A stretch of DNA of 64,000 nt from Sipunculus nudus (Eukaryota; Annelida; Sipuncula; Golfingiida; Sipunculidae). The notes beneath the pieces were generated by a model. That model saw nothing but the letters and a program-made list of their open reading frames with translations, was not told the origin of the DNA and searched no databases. A program made the position numbers and the translations under genes. Location of the stretch: assembly GCA_026874595.1 (NCBI GenBank), contig CM049308.1, forward strand, positions 12,606,001-12,670,000. The letters run 5' to 3'. Position 1 is the stretch's first letter. Every line of letters begins with the position of its first letter. This document shows positions 11,343 to 22,059 of this stretch, piece after piece.

Positions 11343-12406
11343 TCCTTAGCCTTGAAGCACTCGGTTTGGGGATGGTTTCCTCCACATGAAGAACATTCGT
11401 GCTTGTAGTTGCAATATTTTGCTTCACAGAACGCCCCCTTATTGAACCTGAAGCAATGTCTGCCATTGTTCTGGTTGTTGGCACGAAAGGGCAGGTTGCT
11501 GTCATTAGAGGTTTTCTTAGTTTCTTCAGGTCTGCGGATGCCATCCGTGATAGCGTCTAGGTAAAGTTCAAGATGTTTTGTGCCCCACTTGACGCCCCCA
11601 GATTCCCTCAGTTTCCTGAACTCTTGGTCATATCTTGACCAGGCCCCACCCTTTGCTGCTAGTTCCCTCACGGTATCTAAATGTTTTAACATATGTGGGG
11701 CTAATTGGGGTTTTTGTTCACTCATAATAGCCATGTACACTGTGAAGGCTGATGTCCATTGACTCAGACTGAGTTGACGTTCTGGTTCGGGTGTCCACCT
11801 GAAAGTTGGTATTCCCTCCCCATTCGCTTCAACCTCTAAACCAAAACCGTTCTTTTTGGGTTTTTGCTTAGGGATAAGTTGAGCTAAGTCAACGTACTGA
11901 CCCGCTAAAATCTTTGCTTTCAGGGCGGGGGTGACTCTACTAGCCAAGGATACACCTGCCTGCTCACTATCGCTGATAGTAATGGCTTCATCAATAGAGC
12001 ACTCACCAGATGGTAACGAGACCTCATTCAGAGCCAAAGCGCTTTGCTGTGTACTTGACGATGGTCTCAACTTGGCCAGCTTTGCGTCAATTCTGTCGTC
12101 TATTTCTTTTGACAAGTTATCTATTTTCTTGTCAAGCCTCTCAGCAACGCTGTCGAGTTTGGCTGTCAGTCTGTTGACTGACGCTCCTACCGCCTGGCTG
12201 GGTATCGAGGCTTCAGTGCTTGCATGCTCTTCTGTGCTGTTGCTAGAGGATCCCCGTGCAGTCCTCCGTCTTTTCGCTGGTGGTGGTGATGGACTGGCTC
12301 CATTACCAGTTGGGTTAGACAGCCTATATCTGGCTGGGGCCCTAGTTGCACGTCTCCTCATACTGAAACAGCCCAATCTCACTTGATTACTGACATGAAC
12401 AATCAA
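11297..12406 (-). CDS. gag: Ngaro gag-like protein with zinc knuckle
   Basis: This is an intact 369-residue frame. Residue 16 is also Met, followed by RRRATRAP, so translation may begin at 12361. In order it has a basic, Pro/Ser-rich N-terminus with an NLS-like AKRRRTARG (about 44-52). A heptad-rich coiled coil follows at about 77-113. The central domain contains LKAKILAGQYVDL and APHMLKHLDTVREL, as in DIRS/Ngaro gag-like proteins. A C-terminal zinc-binding region ends in CSSCGGNHPQTEC (CX2CX3HX4C), preceded by a CX8CX4CX3H motif. Such proteins package element RNA. The pol frame overlaps its 3' end, so a frameshift or re-initiation would be needed. It is the only core Ngaro ORF without a visible lesion. 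Confidence 0.85.
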   Translation of the reverse strand: MIVHVSNQVRLGCFSMRRRATRAPARYRLSNPTGNGASPSPPPAKRRRTARGSSSNSTEEHASTEASIPSQAVGASVNRLTAKLDSVAERLDKKIDNLSKEIDDRIDAKLAKLRPSSSTQQSALALNEVSLPSGECSIDEAITISDSEQAGVSLASRVTPALKAKILAGQYVDLAQLIPKQKPKKNGFGLEVEANGEGIPTFRWTPEPERQLSLSQWTSAFTVYMAIMSEQKPQLAPHMLKHLDTVRELAAKGGAWSRYDQEFRKLRESGGVKWGTKHLELYLDAITDGIRRPEETKKTSNDSNLPFRANNQNNGRHCFRFNKGAFCEAKYCNYKHECSSCGGNHPQTECFKAKDQFPSGSRFPKAGFK

Positions 12407-12419
12407 ACCATGAACGTCT

Positions 12420-14250
12420 TGACCAAAGTTAAAACCTTTAACCCTTTGCTAGAAAAGCACACTTTGAACTTGAGACAAGTGCTTTTTGTTGTCATTAAAT
12501 GAGACTTGAAACTTGAAACAAGTATCAATCTGTGGAACCTTAAATAGTGTCCCATTAATTTGTTAACTGTACTTAAAACAAGTGTACGTTTTATTTGTAA
12601 ACAGATCCTTGAAACTTGAAATAAGTGCATGTTTATTTATTTAAAGACACTTGAAACTTGAAACAAGCGCCTATTCATTTTTGTTAAGTGCACTTGAAAC
12701 AAGTGCAGGTTATATTTAATTTTAAGACACTTGAAACTTGAAAAAAGCGCCAATTTATCCTTGTTAATTGCACTTGAAACTTGAAACAAGTGCATGTATT
12801 TATTTATTTAAAGACACCTGAAACTTGAAACAAGCGCCAATTTATCTTTGTTAAGTGCACTTGAAACTTGAATCAAGTGCATGTTATATTTATTTAAAGA
12901 CACTTGAAACTTGAACAAGCGCCACTTTATTTTTGTTTAGTGCACTTGAAACTTGAAACAAGTGCATTTTTATTTATTTGCTGACACTTGAAACTTGAAA
13001 CAAGCGCCACACATTTTTATTTATTTAAAGTTCACTTGAAACTTGAAACAAGTGCATGTTTATTTATTTAAAGACACTCGAAACTTGAAACAAGGGCCTC
13101 TTTATATTTTGTTAAGTGCACTTGAAACAAGTGCATGTATTTATTTATTTAAAGACACTTGAAACTTGAAACAAGCGCCAATTTATTTTTGTTAAGTGCA
13201 CTTGAAACTTGAAACAAGTGCATGTATTTATTTATTTAAAGACACCTGAAACTTGAAACAAGCGCCAATTTATCTTTGTTAAGTGCACTTGAAACTTGAA
13301 TCAAGTACATGTTATATTTATTTAAAGACACTTGAAACTTGAAACAAGCGCCTCTTTATATTTTGTTAAGTGCACTTGAAACAAGTGCATGTATTTATTT
13401 ATTTAAAGACACTTGAAACAAGCGCCACTTTATTTTTGTTAAGTGCACTTGAAACTTGAAACAAGTGCATGTATTTATTTATTTAAAGACACCTGAAACT
13501 TGAAACAAGCGCCAATTTATCTTTGTTAAGTGCACTTGAAACTTGAATCAAGTGCATGTTATATTTATTTAAAGACACTTGAAACTTGAAACAAGCGCCA
13601 CTTTATTTTTGTTTAGTGCACTTGAAACTTGAAACAAGTGCATGTTTTTTTATTTGCTGACACTTGAAACTTGAAACAAGCACCACACATTTTTATTTAT
13701 TTAAAGTTCACTTGAAACTTGAAACAAGTGCATGTTTATTTATTAAGAGGCACTTGAAACTTGAAACAAGCGCCACACATTTTTATTTATTTAAAGACAC
13801 TTGAAACAAGCGCCACACATTTTTATTTATTTAAAGTTCACTTGAAACTTGAAACAAGTGCATGTTTATTTATTAAGAGGCACTTGAAACTTGAAACAAG
13901 CGCCACACATTTTTATTTATTTAAAGACACTTGAAACAAGCGCCACACATTTTTATTTATTTAAAGACACTTGAAACTTGAAACAAGCGCCAATTTATTT
14001 TTGTTAAGTGCACTTGAAACTTGAAACAAGTGCATGTATTTATTTATTTATTTAAGGACAACTTGAAGCAAGCGCCAATTATTTTTTGTTAAGCGCACTC
14101 GAAACAGGAGCAAATTTATTTGTTTTAAACTACACTTGAAACAAGCACAAATATTTTTCTATTAAGTGCAATTGAAATTTGAAACAAGTGCCTATTTTAC
14201 TTTGTTAAATGTACTTGAAACTTGAAACTAGAGTATATTTTATTTATTTA
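12420..14250. repeat. Leader tandem array with hairpin-forming units
   Basis: About 1.8 kb of tandem repeats separates the SGNH ORF from gag. The basic unit is about 40-45 bases and alternates two versions, one centred on CACTTGAAACTTGAAACAAGTGC and one ending in CAAGCGCC, giving an 85-bp higher-order period. Spacers are ATTTATTTATTTAAAGACA-like. Many units contain GCACTTGAAACAAGTGC, a perfect inverted repeat (7-bp arms, AAA loop). Repeat units are most regular at 12880-14000 and degenerate towards both edges. On the element's sense strand this forms a very long structured leader ahead of gag. Confidence 0.9.
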
Positions 14251-14734
14251 AAGACACAGATTGACAAAAAAAAAAAAACTTGACACAAATGCAAATCAAT
14301 ATGTTTAAAAGAAATCAGGAAATACGACCAGGAACCTAGTTCCATTTATTTTGCTTAAGAAATTTAAAGAACATAAAAAAAAAAAAAAAAAAAAAATTTA
14401 AATGAGCATTAACAAATCACCTAGATTATACAGCCTGCCCTAGGATATGTTATAAGTCTTTTTAAATTGCCTAGTATCACCACCAATCATATAACTTATG
14501 CTCTAAGAGGAGCATCAAGCCGATCACCATTTTTTTTTTTTTTTTTTTTTTTTTTAATTATTATTATTTTTATTAAAAATAACTACAGCTATGGTTATTA
14601 GCGCTATTCTCTACACCCCATTCCAGGGTCCCCAACTAAGTGAACTATCTATGTACACTTTATTACTGATCAGGAGGGGGGGTGTCCGGCCAGTCAAATT
14701 GACTAATGTTCCTCCCACAACAAGTTTAACTGAC
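14251..14734. other. Poly-A and poly-T rich linker in the Ngaro element
   Basis: Non-coding. It contains an A-run at about 14373-14396 and a T-run of about 26 bases at 14530-14555, plus smaller A-runs near 14268. It lies between the SGNH stop and the start of the tandem array. No ORF or RNA was recognised. Confidence 0.6.
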
Positions 14735-15313
14735 CTAATTGATGGGTCTTCTTAACAAACCATGCACAACAGCGCCTCTGATGGCCTTATAGAAGTGCTT
14801 GATCCCTATGAAGCTATAATGTACGCCGTCAGGAAGGAACATGTGGCAGCCCCATGGTAAGGTGGGATCCTGATCCCAAAACCTGGCATAAGTTAAGGGT
14901 TCAAGAACTACTTTCAGGTAATGGTTTACTAAGGCAGCTCGGTTGTTGTACCCAGAGTCTTTCACCCACCGGTTTGTGATTGCCGACACATATATGCGTG
15001 AAACACCCATTTTATCATGTATATGCTCTACAAGGGATGTCAACCTAAAACCAATGGTTTCTGGTCGTAAGGACCAATCGTTTCCTCCAATATGAAGTAC
15101 AACCACGTCAGGGCGTAAAGCGTCTATGGTCCACAAATCTTCCCATAATGTTGTGACAGTACGACCCCCTACCCCATATATCTGTACTGATACCTCGTGA
15201 GGTAACCCAAAGTTGTCGTAAAGAGGGGAACCGTAACTAGGCAGGGCCTCCCCTAACCGTCTGACCTCGGAAGCTCCGAGTACCAAGCATCTTGTATTTA
15301 TAAATTGAGCCAT
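14735..15313 (-). CDS. SGNH/GDSL-type hydrolase carried by the Ngaro element
   Basis: This is an intact 192-residue ORF with the SGNH blocks in order. Block I is VLGASEV with Ser15 as predicted nucleophile, where the usual GDS is GAS. Block II is Gly50 in GVGGRTV. Block III is IGGND with Asn78. Block V is DGVH with Asp162 and His165. SGNH enzymes are esterases or acetylhydrolases. Similar domains are known in some Ngaro elements and in CR1-type LINE ORF1s, where the role is unsettled. It sits just inside A1, first in the transcription order, and has no signal peptide. Its integrity in a damaged element suggests recent mobility. It could also be an acquired host-type gene. Confidence 0.85.
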   Translation of the reverse strand: MAQFINTRCLVLGASEVRRLGEALPSYGSPLYDNFGLPHEVSVQIYGVGGRTVTTLWEDLWTIDALRPDVVVLHIGGNDWSLRPETIGFRLTSLVEHIHDKMGVSRIYVSAITNRWVKDSGYNNRAALVNHYLKVVLEPLTYARFWDQDPTLPWGCHMFLPDGVHYSFIGIKHFYKAIRGAVVHGLLRRPIN

Positions 15314-15420
15314 GTCTTTTTTAACAAGCGGCGGAAATCTTTTTTTCCTACCTGGCCCTCCTAACGTAACGATCCTCTGATTGATTAACTTCTCAAAGTT
15401 GTTTCTCTCAGGGACGTTCT

Positions 15421-16190
15421 ATGTAATCTATCAAAGTTGTCGTTGAAGTTGGTAGTCTCTCGCCGTAGTAATCAAAGCTGTTGGTAATCAGTCGAGTAGA
15501 TGTAAACAATTGCCATGAGGGGCCTTGTGAGCGCCTTCTTAAGGATGAGACCTGGGTGGTGATTGGTTGTTTTTCGGCTTCCGGTTTGCAGTGCATGATG
15601 GGTTCCCGTACAAATTGCAATTTATATCTTACTACATACAAAATAAAAGTGATTGAGGAGCAAAATAAATTCCAAAACACTATGATATTATGTTTCATTA
15701 TAGATACAATGCTCGTAAAGTATGATATGAAGGCCCATTAAAACTGTGACCCCGTGACCTCTCGTTTCCGCCATGTTGTAAACAATGCCCGGTTGAACAT
15801 TATGAGTACCGTATTCATGGAGCGTTCCCTGGGTCTACCACTGGTGATTTAACCATATAGATTGATGCCATTTATACTAAAAATCCTCAGAAAAACAACA
15901 TAGTATACATTTACTACATTTAATTTATAGAATTATGGTTTTCCTTCCTTTTGTTCGAGAACCCCAATTATCGCCCGTTCCCTTAACCGGCGTTGACGGC
16001 CTTATTGACTACATATAGAATTGTTTTTACTCATAAAGGATTTGCATTGATGGCTCCACCTTTATGATAGATACTGAAAATTATCACTAGAATCCCTAAC
16101 TGTTCAATATACTTCTCAACAATTTATCTTATTAAAATTTTGTGTGGCCCTCATAAAAACATTATCCACTGTTGGCGGAGTAATTTCATT
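15421..16190 (-). repeat. Ngaro terminal repeat A1
   Basis: 770-bp 5' terminal repeat of the element, matching A2 at 6884-7645. The outer end is GTAATTTCATT (CATT at 16187-16190), followed by host sequence ACTGTGCATGG. The inner homology stops at ATGTAATCT (15421-15429), with no equivalent of the spacer between A2 and B2. As the 5' end it probably carries the promoter. Confidence 0.9.
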
Positions 16191-16232
16191 ACTGTGCATG
16201 GTTTGGCCGACTTCATTAAATTTCATTGTCAG

Positions 16233-17635
16233 GGGTCTGTTTAAAACGCGGAGAATCCACGGAGAGATGGAGAATTCGCGGAGAATTGGCGGAGAGTTTT
16301 TATATTCAATGATACTTTTAAATGCACATTAAAAACACTTAAAACCCCCAACCATATTACTCTTAACATATTTGAGCACTAATAAATGAACCAAATAATT
16401 TTAAAAATCTGTATATAATTAAGCATTTTATGCTTAAAAATGTAGACTCACCGCCGAGTGAATGCGTTACACAAAATCTAACACCCGTTTAAGTCACCAG
16501 CTGACAGATCTTTAGACAAAAAAACGCAAAACACCTAACATTGAACAGTTTATTGTGCAAACAATAACAAAACCATGCACGTGTATCAAATTTACAGGTG
16601 TTAAACGATATATATGATATGATTAATAAATCATAATTTTACCTACATTTATTGATAGATAAAAAAAAACACTATCACCATTTATAGTGTATGGACCCAA
16701 TTTACATGCACAAATAAAAGGTGAAACACAAACATTCGACTTTACACACTTTATACACAAAAAAAAGATTGCCCCCTTAAGCTAATGAATCAACTTGGCA
16801 GTAGGATTAAATAAAATAAAAGAAAAAATCGTAAATATATATTGTAATCACAGTTAAAGAATTATATTTTTCTTATTCTGTACAAAATACAACACACTGC
16901 TTTCTGGCCATAACAATACAGAGTATAATAATAATAAAAAAATTAAAACTTTAGCACAATGTACACATACATACAGCAATAGTACATGAACTTATTTGTA
17001 CAATCTTCACAAAACCATTTTATTTTTTAATTGCTTTAGTTATTTTAAAGACATATGCACATTTAAAATGAAACGATTTGTTACATTTTTTCATTTTTTT
17101 CACAACCAACCATGTCTTGGAATAAATCTCCTAATCATCATTCACATTCAATCCCAATGGTCACATTTGCATTATATTTAGGTTAGTTAGGTTTTGGTGT
17201 TCCAGGAGAAGGTTTTGCTTGAGGAAATGACGTGAAAATGCCTGAATCGTAACAAGAAACTAAGTGTTGTTGCATCAATCCATTGTTAAAATGTTCAATT
17301 TGTTTAATTTCTAGATTGAAACGAAAATCAACTGCATTTGCAATCACAAATAGTCCACAGTCTCCTGATGCTATATTCGTTGTCTCTGGCATGGCACAAA
17401 TAAAATCTTAAGAGAAGAACTGAGAGCTGAATTTTACATTAATGTACAGATTTTTAATTATTTTGGTAACTTAACAGATACATTAATATGTGAAGAGTAA
17501 TATAGTTGGAGATTTTAGTTAATTTTAACGTGTATTTAAAAGTATTATTGCATATAAAAACTCTCCGCAAATTCTCCACGAATTCTCCGCGAATTCACCA
17601 TCTCTCTGCGGATTCTCTGCATTTTAGATAGACCC
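16233..17635 (-). mobile_element. Mutator-like (MULE) element with 9-bp TSD
   Basis: Terminal inverted repeats of roughly 105-110 bp begin GGGTCTGTTTAAAA (16233) and, inverted, GGGTCTATCTAAAA (ending 17635). The 9-mer CATTGTCAG occurs directly outside each end (16224-16232 and 17636-17644). The termini contain internal copies of GCGGAGAATT. A 9-bp duplication, long termini and a Ulp1-type protease remnant together point to the Mutator superfamily. At 1.4 kb, with no transposase, it is a non-autonomous deletion derivative. It landed 34 bases from the Ngaro A1 end. The interior 16340-17180 is AT-rich and non-coding. Confidence 0.85.
17183..17392 (-). pseudogene. C-terminal fragment of a Ulp1/C48 cysteine protease
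   Basis: A 69-residue frame contains SGDCGLFVIANAVDF, the catalytic-Cys block of Ulp1/C48 deSUMOylating-type peptidases (DCGxF). The upstream His and Asp blocks are absent. The following residues, with RFNLEIKQIEHF and QQHLVSCYDSGIFTSFP, fit the usual C-terminal tail. Proteases of this family are often carried as accessory genes by Mutator-like and related DNA transposons. Here it is a remnant next to the element's right terminal repeat. Confidence 0.7.
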
Positions 17636-17644
17636 CATTGTCAG

Positions 17645-18339
17645 TAGGTAGATGGTGCTGTGCGCACCAGCACTGGGGTTGTTATACCGGGTCATTAATT
17701 TTCTTAGGATATGATCCGTTGTTCACTTAAATACTTCCTAAACAGATTGAGCCAAGGTAGGAATAATTGCCTTGTGGTTCCTTTAGTTAATTAATTACCC
17801 TATTTTGTACATTGTCATGGTCAGATTGATCAGTTGTACAAATAAATGTTATCACGGCCATGGTGTCATAACTTGATAACAAAGGTTTGGGGATTTTTCT
17901 TTATACTAAACTATATATATATATATATAGAACATCATAGGTCATGCACTCTTGAAAGAAAATCTTTCATGTAGTCTATTGTACTGTAAAGATGAAAGAC
18001 AAACCACGGGGGGCAAAGATCAAAGATTAAAATCAGGGCACCTCCACTTACACGGATTGGCAGGTGTGTCAGTCTGTCATGTGGTCAGGGGAAGTCCAGG
18101 GTCTGCAACAGGTGCCTAGAATACCAGGCACCAGCCAGAATTTCTCCAGTGTTGTTTGTGTAATTGTTTCAAGTTCAAAATGTTAAGTACTTGCATTGTT
18201 AATATACATGTAACACATGTACTTGAAAAGGAATGGTCCAGCATTGAAGCATTATACCTGGTATATTCTATTGCATAGGTTTGCATTAGGCCTGTAGGCC
18301 TTGTTACAATTTTTTTTTCTGTTTTTGAGACCTTTACAG
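17645..18339. other. Non-coding spacer
   Basis: Continues the DNA into which the MULE inserted. It has a short TA microsatellite (about 17910-17930). No coding frame, RNA or element end was recognised. Confidence 0.4.
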
Positions 18340-19140
18340 ATGTGGTCATTTGTTAAGAGGGCACAAATCATAATGACTGGATCTGGAATCTTGTATCTTC
18401 ACATGCAGGGAGTCTCATGAAAATTCACCTTGTAAACCTGAAATTAGGTCTCTGTCACCCATATTGTCTGAGCTATGGGGCTCAGAAGTACCCCCCAGAA
18501 TAACTAAAAATATGATACAAAAGCTCTATCTGCAAAACTAGAGCATTGATCGCCATGATTTTTTGCATGCATATTCATCATTGGTGGCACCACCTGGAAT
18601 TTTTCTCATTTTCACACATTTTTATCTTATTTTGAGACCTTTAAAGGTTTGGTCGTTTGTTAAGAAGGCAAAAATTGTAACCATTGGATCTGGGATCTTC
18701 TTACCTGACATCCTTGGAGGTCCATAAAAAATCTGCATGGCAACCTGAAATTCAGTCTCTGTTACCCATATCCTCTGAGCTATGGGGCTTCCAGGGAGGT
18801 CTATGAGAATTCCCCTTGAAAACCTGAATCAAGGTCTCTGTTCCCCATTTACTGCGAGCTATGGGGCTTATACATACCCCCTAGAATATTTGAAAATTTG
18901 ATACCAAAGCAGGGCACAAATCATATCTTTGGACCCAGGATCTTCTAACTTGACATCCTGAAAGTTCCTCCAAAGTTCTCCCGATAAACCTTTTTTGTTT
19001 TCTCGGTATGTTTGATCACCCCAGAAATAATGCAAAATATACACAAATTGCCAGATTCCTCTAGAAAGGATGGCTGGATTGTCATCAAATTTGGTGTACT
19101 TATGTGTCTTGATGAACTTGCGCCTAGTGCACAATCAGGT
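18340..19140 (+). repeat. Degenerate family A monomers
   Basis: About two and a half diverged copies of the 340-bp family A monomer are recognisable by GGGCACAAATCATAA, GGTCTCTGTTACCCATA, GAGCTATGGGGC and TACCCCCCAGAATA. A weakened palindromic core, GGTGGCACCACC, lies at 18583. I did not find the family's 5' hairpin or 3' palindrome here. Confidence 0.7.
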
Positions 19141-19720
19141 GTACACTTTTATTTTATAAATTGTTATAGAATAATCAACAATTATTTGTTGGCCATGACT
19201 TCAAAGTCAGTTTTTCTATTACTTCAGCATATATATTTGATCTAAATATTGAAAACCAGACTTGAATATATAAAATTTAAAAAAAAGTTATGATAATTTT
19301 AATGTGTCAAATGTAGCTTGTTAACTGTGTTATATTGTTGCAAGTGGATTTTTAATTTTTATAATAATACCCCTATACAAAATGATACCTGGGACTGGGG
19401 ATGTCTGTTGTCACTGATTTTTTTCTTATGAAATATGCACATTCCTTTAAGAAAAAAAACTAGAAGATGCTAGTCAAGAATTTAAAAAAATTACCATACT
19501 CCAGCTGATATGCCTGATGTTATGCAGAGTTGACATTTACCATATATGTCTTTTTTAATGAGGACACCAAACTAGGTAATGGGCTCAGTTTCATTTTGAT
19601 ACTTTCTAATACACTACATTTAAGCATACTATTAAAATTAGGCCAAATATTCTACTCGAGCATGTTCTGATACAATAAATCTGCTTTCATAGATTGTTGT
19701 AAATTTTCTGTAAGATTGTG

Positions 19721-21990
19721 TAGTGTCCGTAGACACTATCTCACAGCTATTACAAATTTAATATCCTCAGTTCTTAATTTTCTTTAGAAATTGTAACAGT
19801 CACTGTTTAGAAAAATATCAAAATCATTTTCCAGTTTCATTCCATATGATATACAGATGGGCCAACATGTACAAATGTAGTGTCTGTTGACATGTAGTGT
19901 CAGTAGACAAAGCTGATTTAAGAACAGCTATTGTCTCCATCTACAGTAAAAACAAACTATTTATTAGCCATATTGTCATTAAATTATCCAGGTGTCAAGA
20001 AATAAAATTTAAAAGTTAACAAATAAAGCTCAGTTTTTCTTTGCCATTACTAGAAGATCATAACATACAAGTTTAACATACAAGCTAAGCAACCTGAAAT
20101 ATATTCAAGTAATTGATGCCCATTACACATAATTTAAATACATGTGCTTCAGAAACAGTTTCTTTAGAAATTACAGTAGTTACTGTTTAGATAAATATCA
20201 AAATATTTTTCAAGTTCCATCCAATATGATACAGATGGGCTAACATGTATACAAATGTAGTGTCCATAGACATTTAGTGTCCATAGACAAAGCTGATCTT
20301 AAAACAGCTATCGTCTTTATCTACTGTAAAAACAAAATATTTATTAGCCAAAATTGTCAGGAAATAACCAAGGAATCAATAAAATTCAAAAGTTAATAAA
20401 TAGATCCTAGTTTTTCTTTAACACCAATAGTGGATCAGCCAACTTTTAATACCCTTTAATATTATATACTAAGTATTTAATGGCAATTACACATGGTAGT
20501 TTAAATACATTCATACATTTACTGTTCATTGATTTACTGTATTAAAAACAAACAGAACTTTATTTGTCTTGATTATTATGTGTCTTACCATTATCTCATG
20601 TTCCTTTATTTGAAACTGGGTAACAGACAAGGGGAGCTATCAACATTTTGAGAAGTGCCAGGATGAAAAGCAGCCATTATTGATTTTGAATCAGCAAGGT
20701 CATCAGTGGTCATTCTGAACCAATCAGGAAGCTACTGGTATCAGACTTCCAAGGATTCTTTGACATTTATAAGAATAAACAGCATTTGATAATGTTGCAT
20801 TTAAATAAATTTCTCAATCTGGTACTGATTCTTATACAGGATTCTTTATCATTATCAAGTTTATTGGTAAAGGGGTTTTTAACCATAGTTTAAACAGAAA
20901 GTTGAAAACAAAAACACATAAGTTATTCTTAAGAATTAACACATGCACATTTAATAATATAATGCATTTTATTTAAAAAAAACTTTGAACAGTGGTCATA
21001 TAGGTGCATTTTAATAAAATTTATAAAAACAGGTTATTTGAAAGGATATGGATTGACTCTAAATGAAGAACATTCTTTCAATCTGAATAAGTTATGTTCT
21101 TTATCAACCCAGGTCAAAACATATGATGCAGGGTGTCCATATACATTAAAGAGATAAGGTTTATAATTTTACATTGTTAAAGACTCTAAATGAAGAACAT
21201 TCTTTCAATCTGAATAAGTTATGTTCTTTATCAACCCAGATCAAAACATATGATGCAAGGTGTCCATATACATTAAAGAGATAAGGTTTATAATTTTACA
21301 TTGTTAAATCATGTTATTCAAATAGGATTGGAATTATTAGTATTAGTATCAGAAACAATCAGTTCAAAATGACATTAATAAGTTTATAATATAACTTTAT
21401 ATGATGCTTCATCTAAGTGTTAAAGTGATACTTCTTTCAGTTACCATCATTAAGGATAAAATGACAAACTGTTTAGGACCTGCTGCACTACCTTATATAT
21501 AGCAATACATAGATCATTATGGTTGATGTTTATTTCTGAATTGTGGACTTTCATTACTTTTAAATTTGTGTAACAGTGACCCTTAAGTGTTAGATACTTT
21601 TATTGTGATGTATTTTATAGATTATATTTACATTGTGGTTCATGTAGTGTCTGTAGACAAAAAAATGCAAGTTTAACATCCTGTCAAATTTGTTTTCCCT
21701 GGAATTTACTTTTCTAAAGCTGATGTAAGATTTTACATGCTTGATTGTTCACAGTATTTTAGAAGTTAAAACTCTTCAGCCGAACAGAGGAGATTCACAG
21801 TAAGGGTTTCTGTGTAAATTTACCAAAAATAAAATTTTCATATTTATCACATATTTACAGGGCAAAGAGTAAAATATGAAAATACTCATTCCATAAATTC
21901 ATTGTTTATGTTGGTTATATCAGTGTACAGAATCACTGAGTATATCATTCACACAATTAAAGTGTTTTACAGGTACCCATTCAGAGTTTT
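19721..21990. repeat. Repeat region with TAGTGTC-GACA motif and duplications
   Basis: Two direct copies of about 270 bp (about 19785-20050 and 20160-20425) share a long block including AAAGCTGATYT and TATTTATTAGCCA. Six instances of a TAGTGTCnnTwGACA motif occur here (19721, 19878, 19895, 20258, 20275, 21645), and one more beyond the inserted element at 29083. A separate 127-bp tandem duplication lies at 21055-21308. The sequence resumes at about 29064, so it is an older host repeat or intergenic unit split by the family A element. Confidence 0.6.
21055..21308. repeat. 127-bp tandem duplication
   Basis: Two adjacent copies (21055-21181 and 21182-21308) start GACTCTAAATGAAGAAC and end in TTACATTGTTAAA. 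Only two substitutions are visible between them, so the duplication is recent. Confidence 0.95.
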
Positions 21991-22059
21991 TTAGCTCAGC
22001 TGACTGAAAGTTATCTGAGCTATAGCGATCACTCTTTGTCTGTCGTCCGTCTGTCCGTC

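Larger units (their letters stand above)
6363..16190 (-). mobile_element. Ngaro-like tyrosine-recombinase retrotransposon, 9.8 kb
   Basis: The element reads on the minus strand as A1 (16190-15421), genes, B1 (7922-7642), A2 (7645-6884), spacer, B2 (6643-6363). This A1-genes-B1-A2-B2 'split direct repeat' layout is characteristic of Ngaro and PAT elements of the DIRS order. It lacks the conventional LTRs and target duplications of integrase-type elements. The genes are an SGNH hydrolase, gag, RT/RNase H and tyrosine recombinase. No adenine-methyltransferase domain lies between RNase H and recombinase, which favours Ngaro over DIRS or PAT. B1 and B2 are almost identical and A1 and A2 nearly so, which implies recent insertion. 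RT and recombinase carry disabling lesions. Confidence 0.9.

Noticed and set aside
12420-14250. CRISPR array interpretation of the regular repeats
   Set aside because: Units vary in length and spacers are themselves repeats. The context is a eukaryotic retrotransposon.
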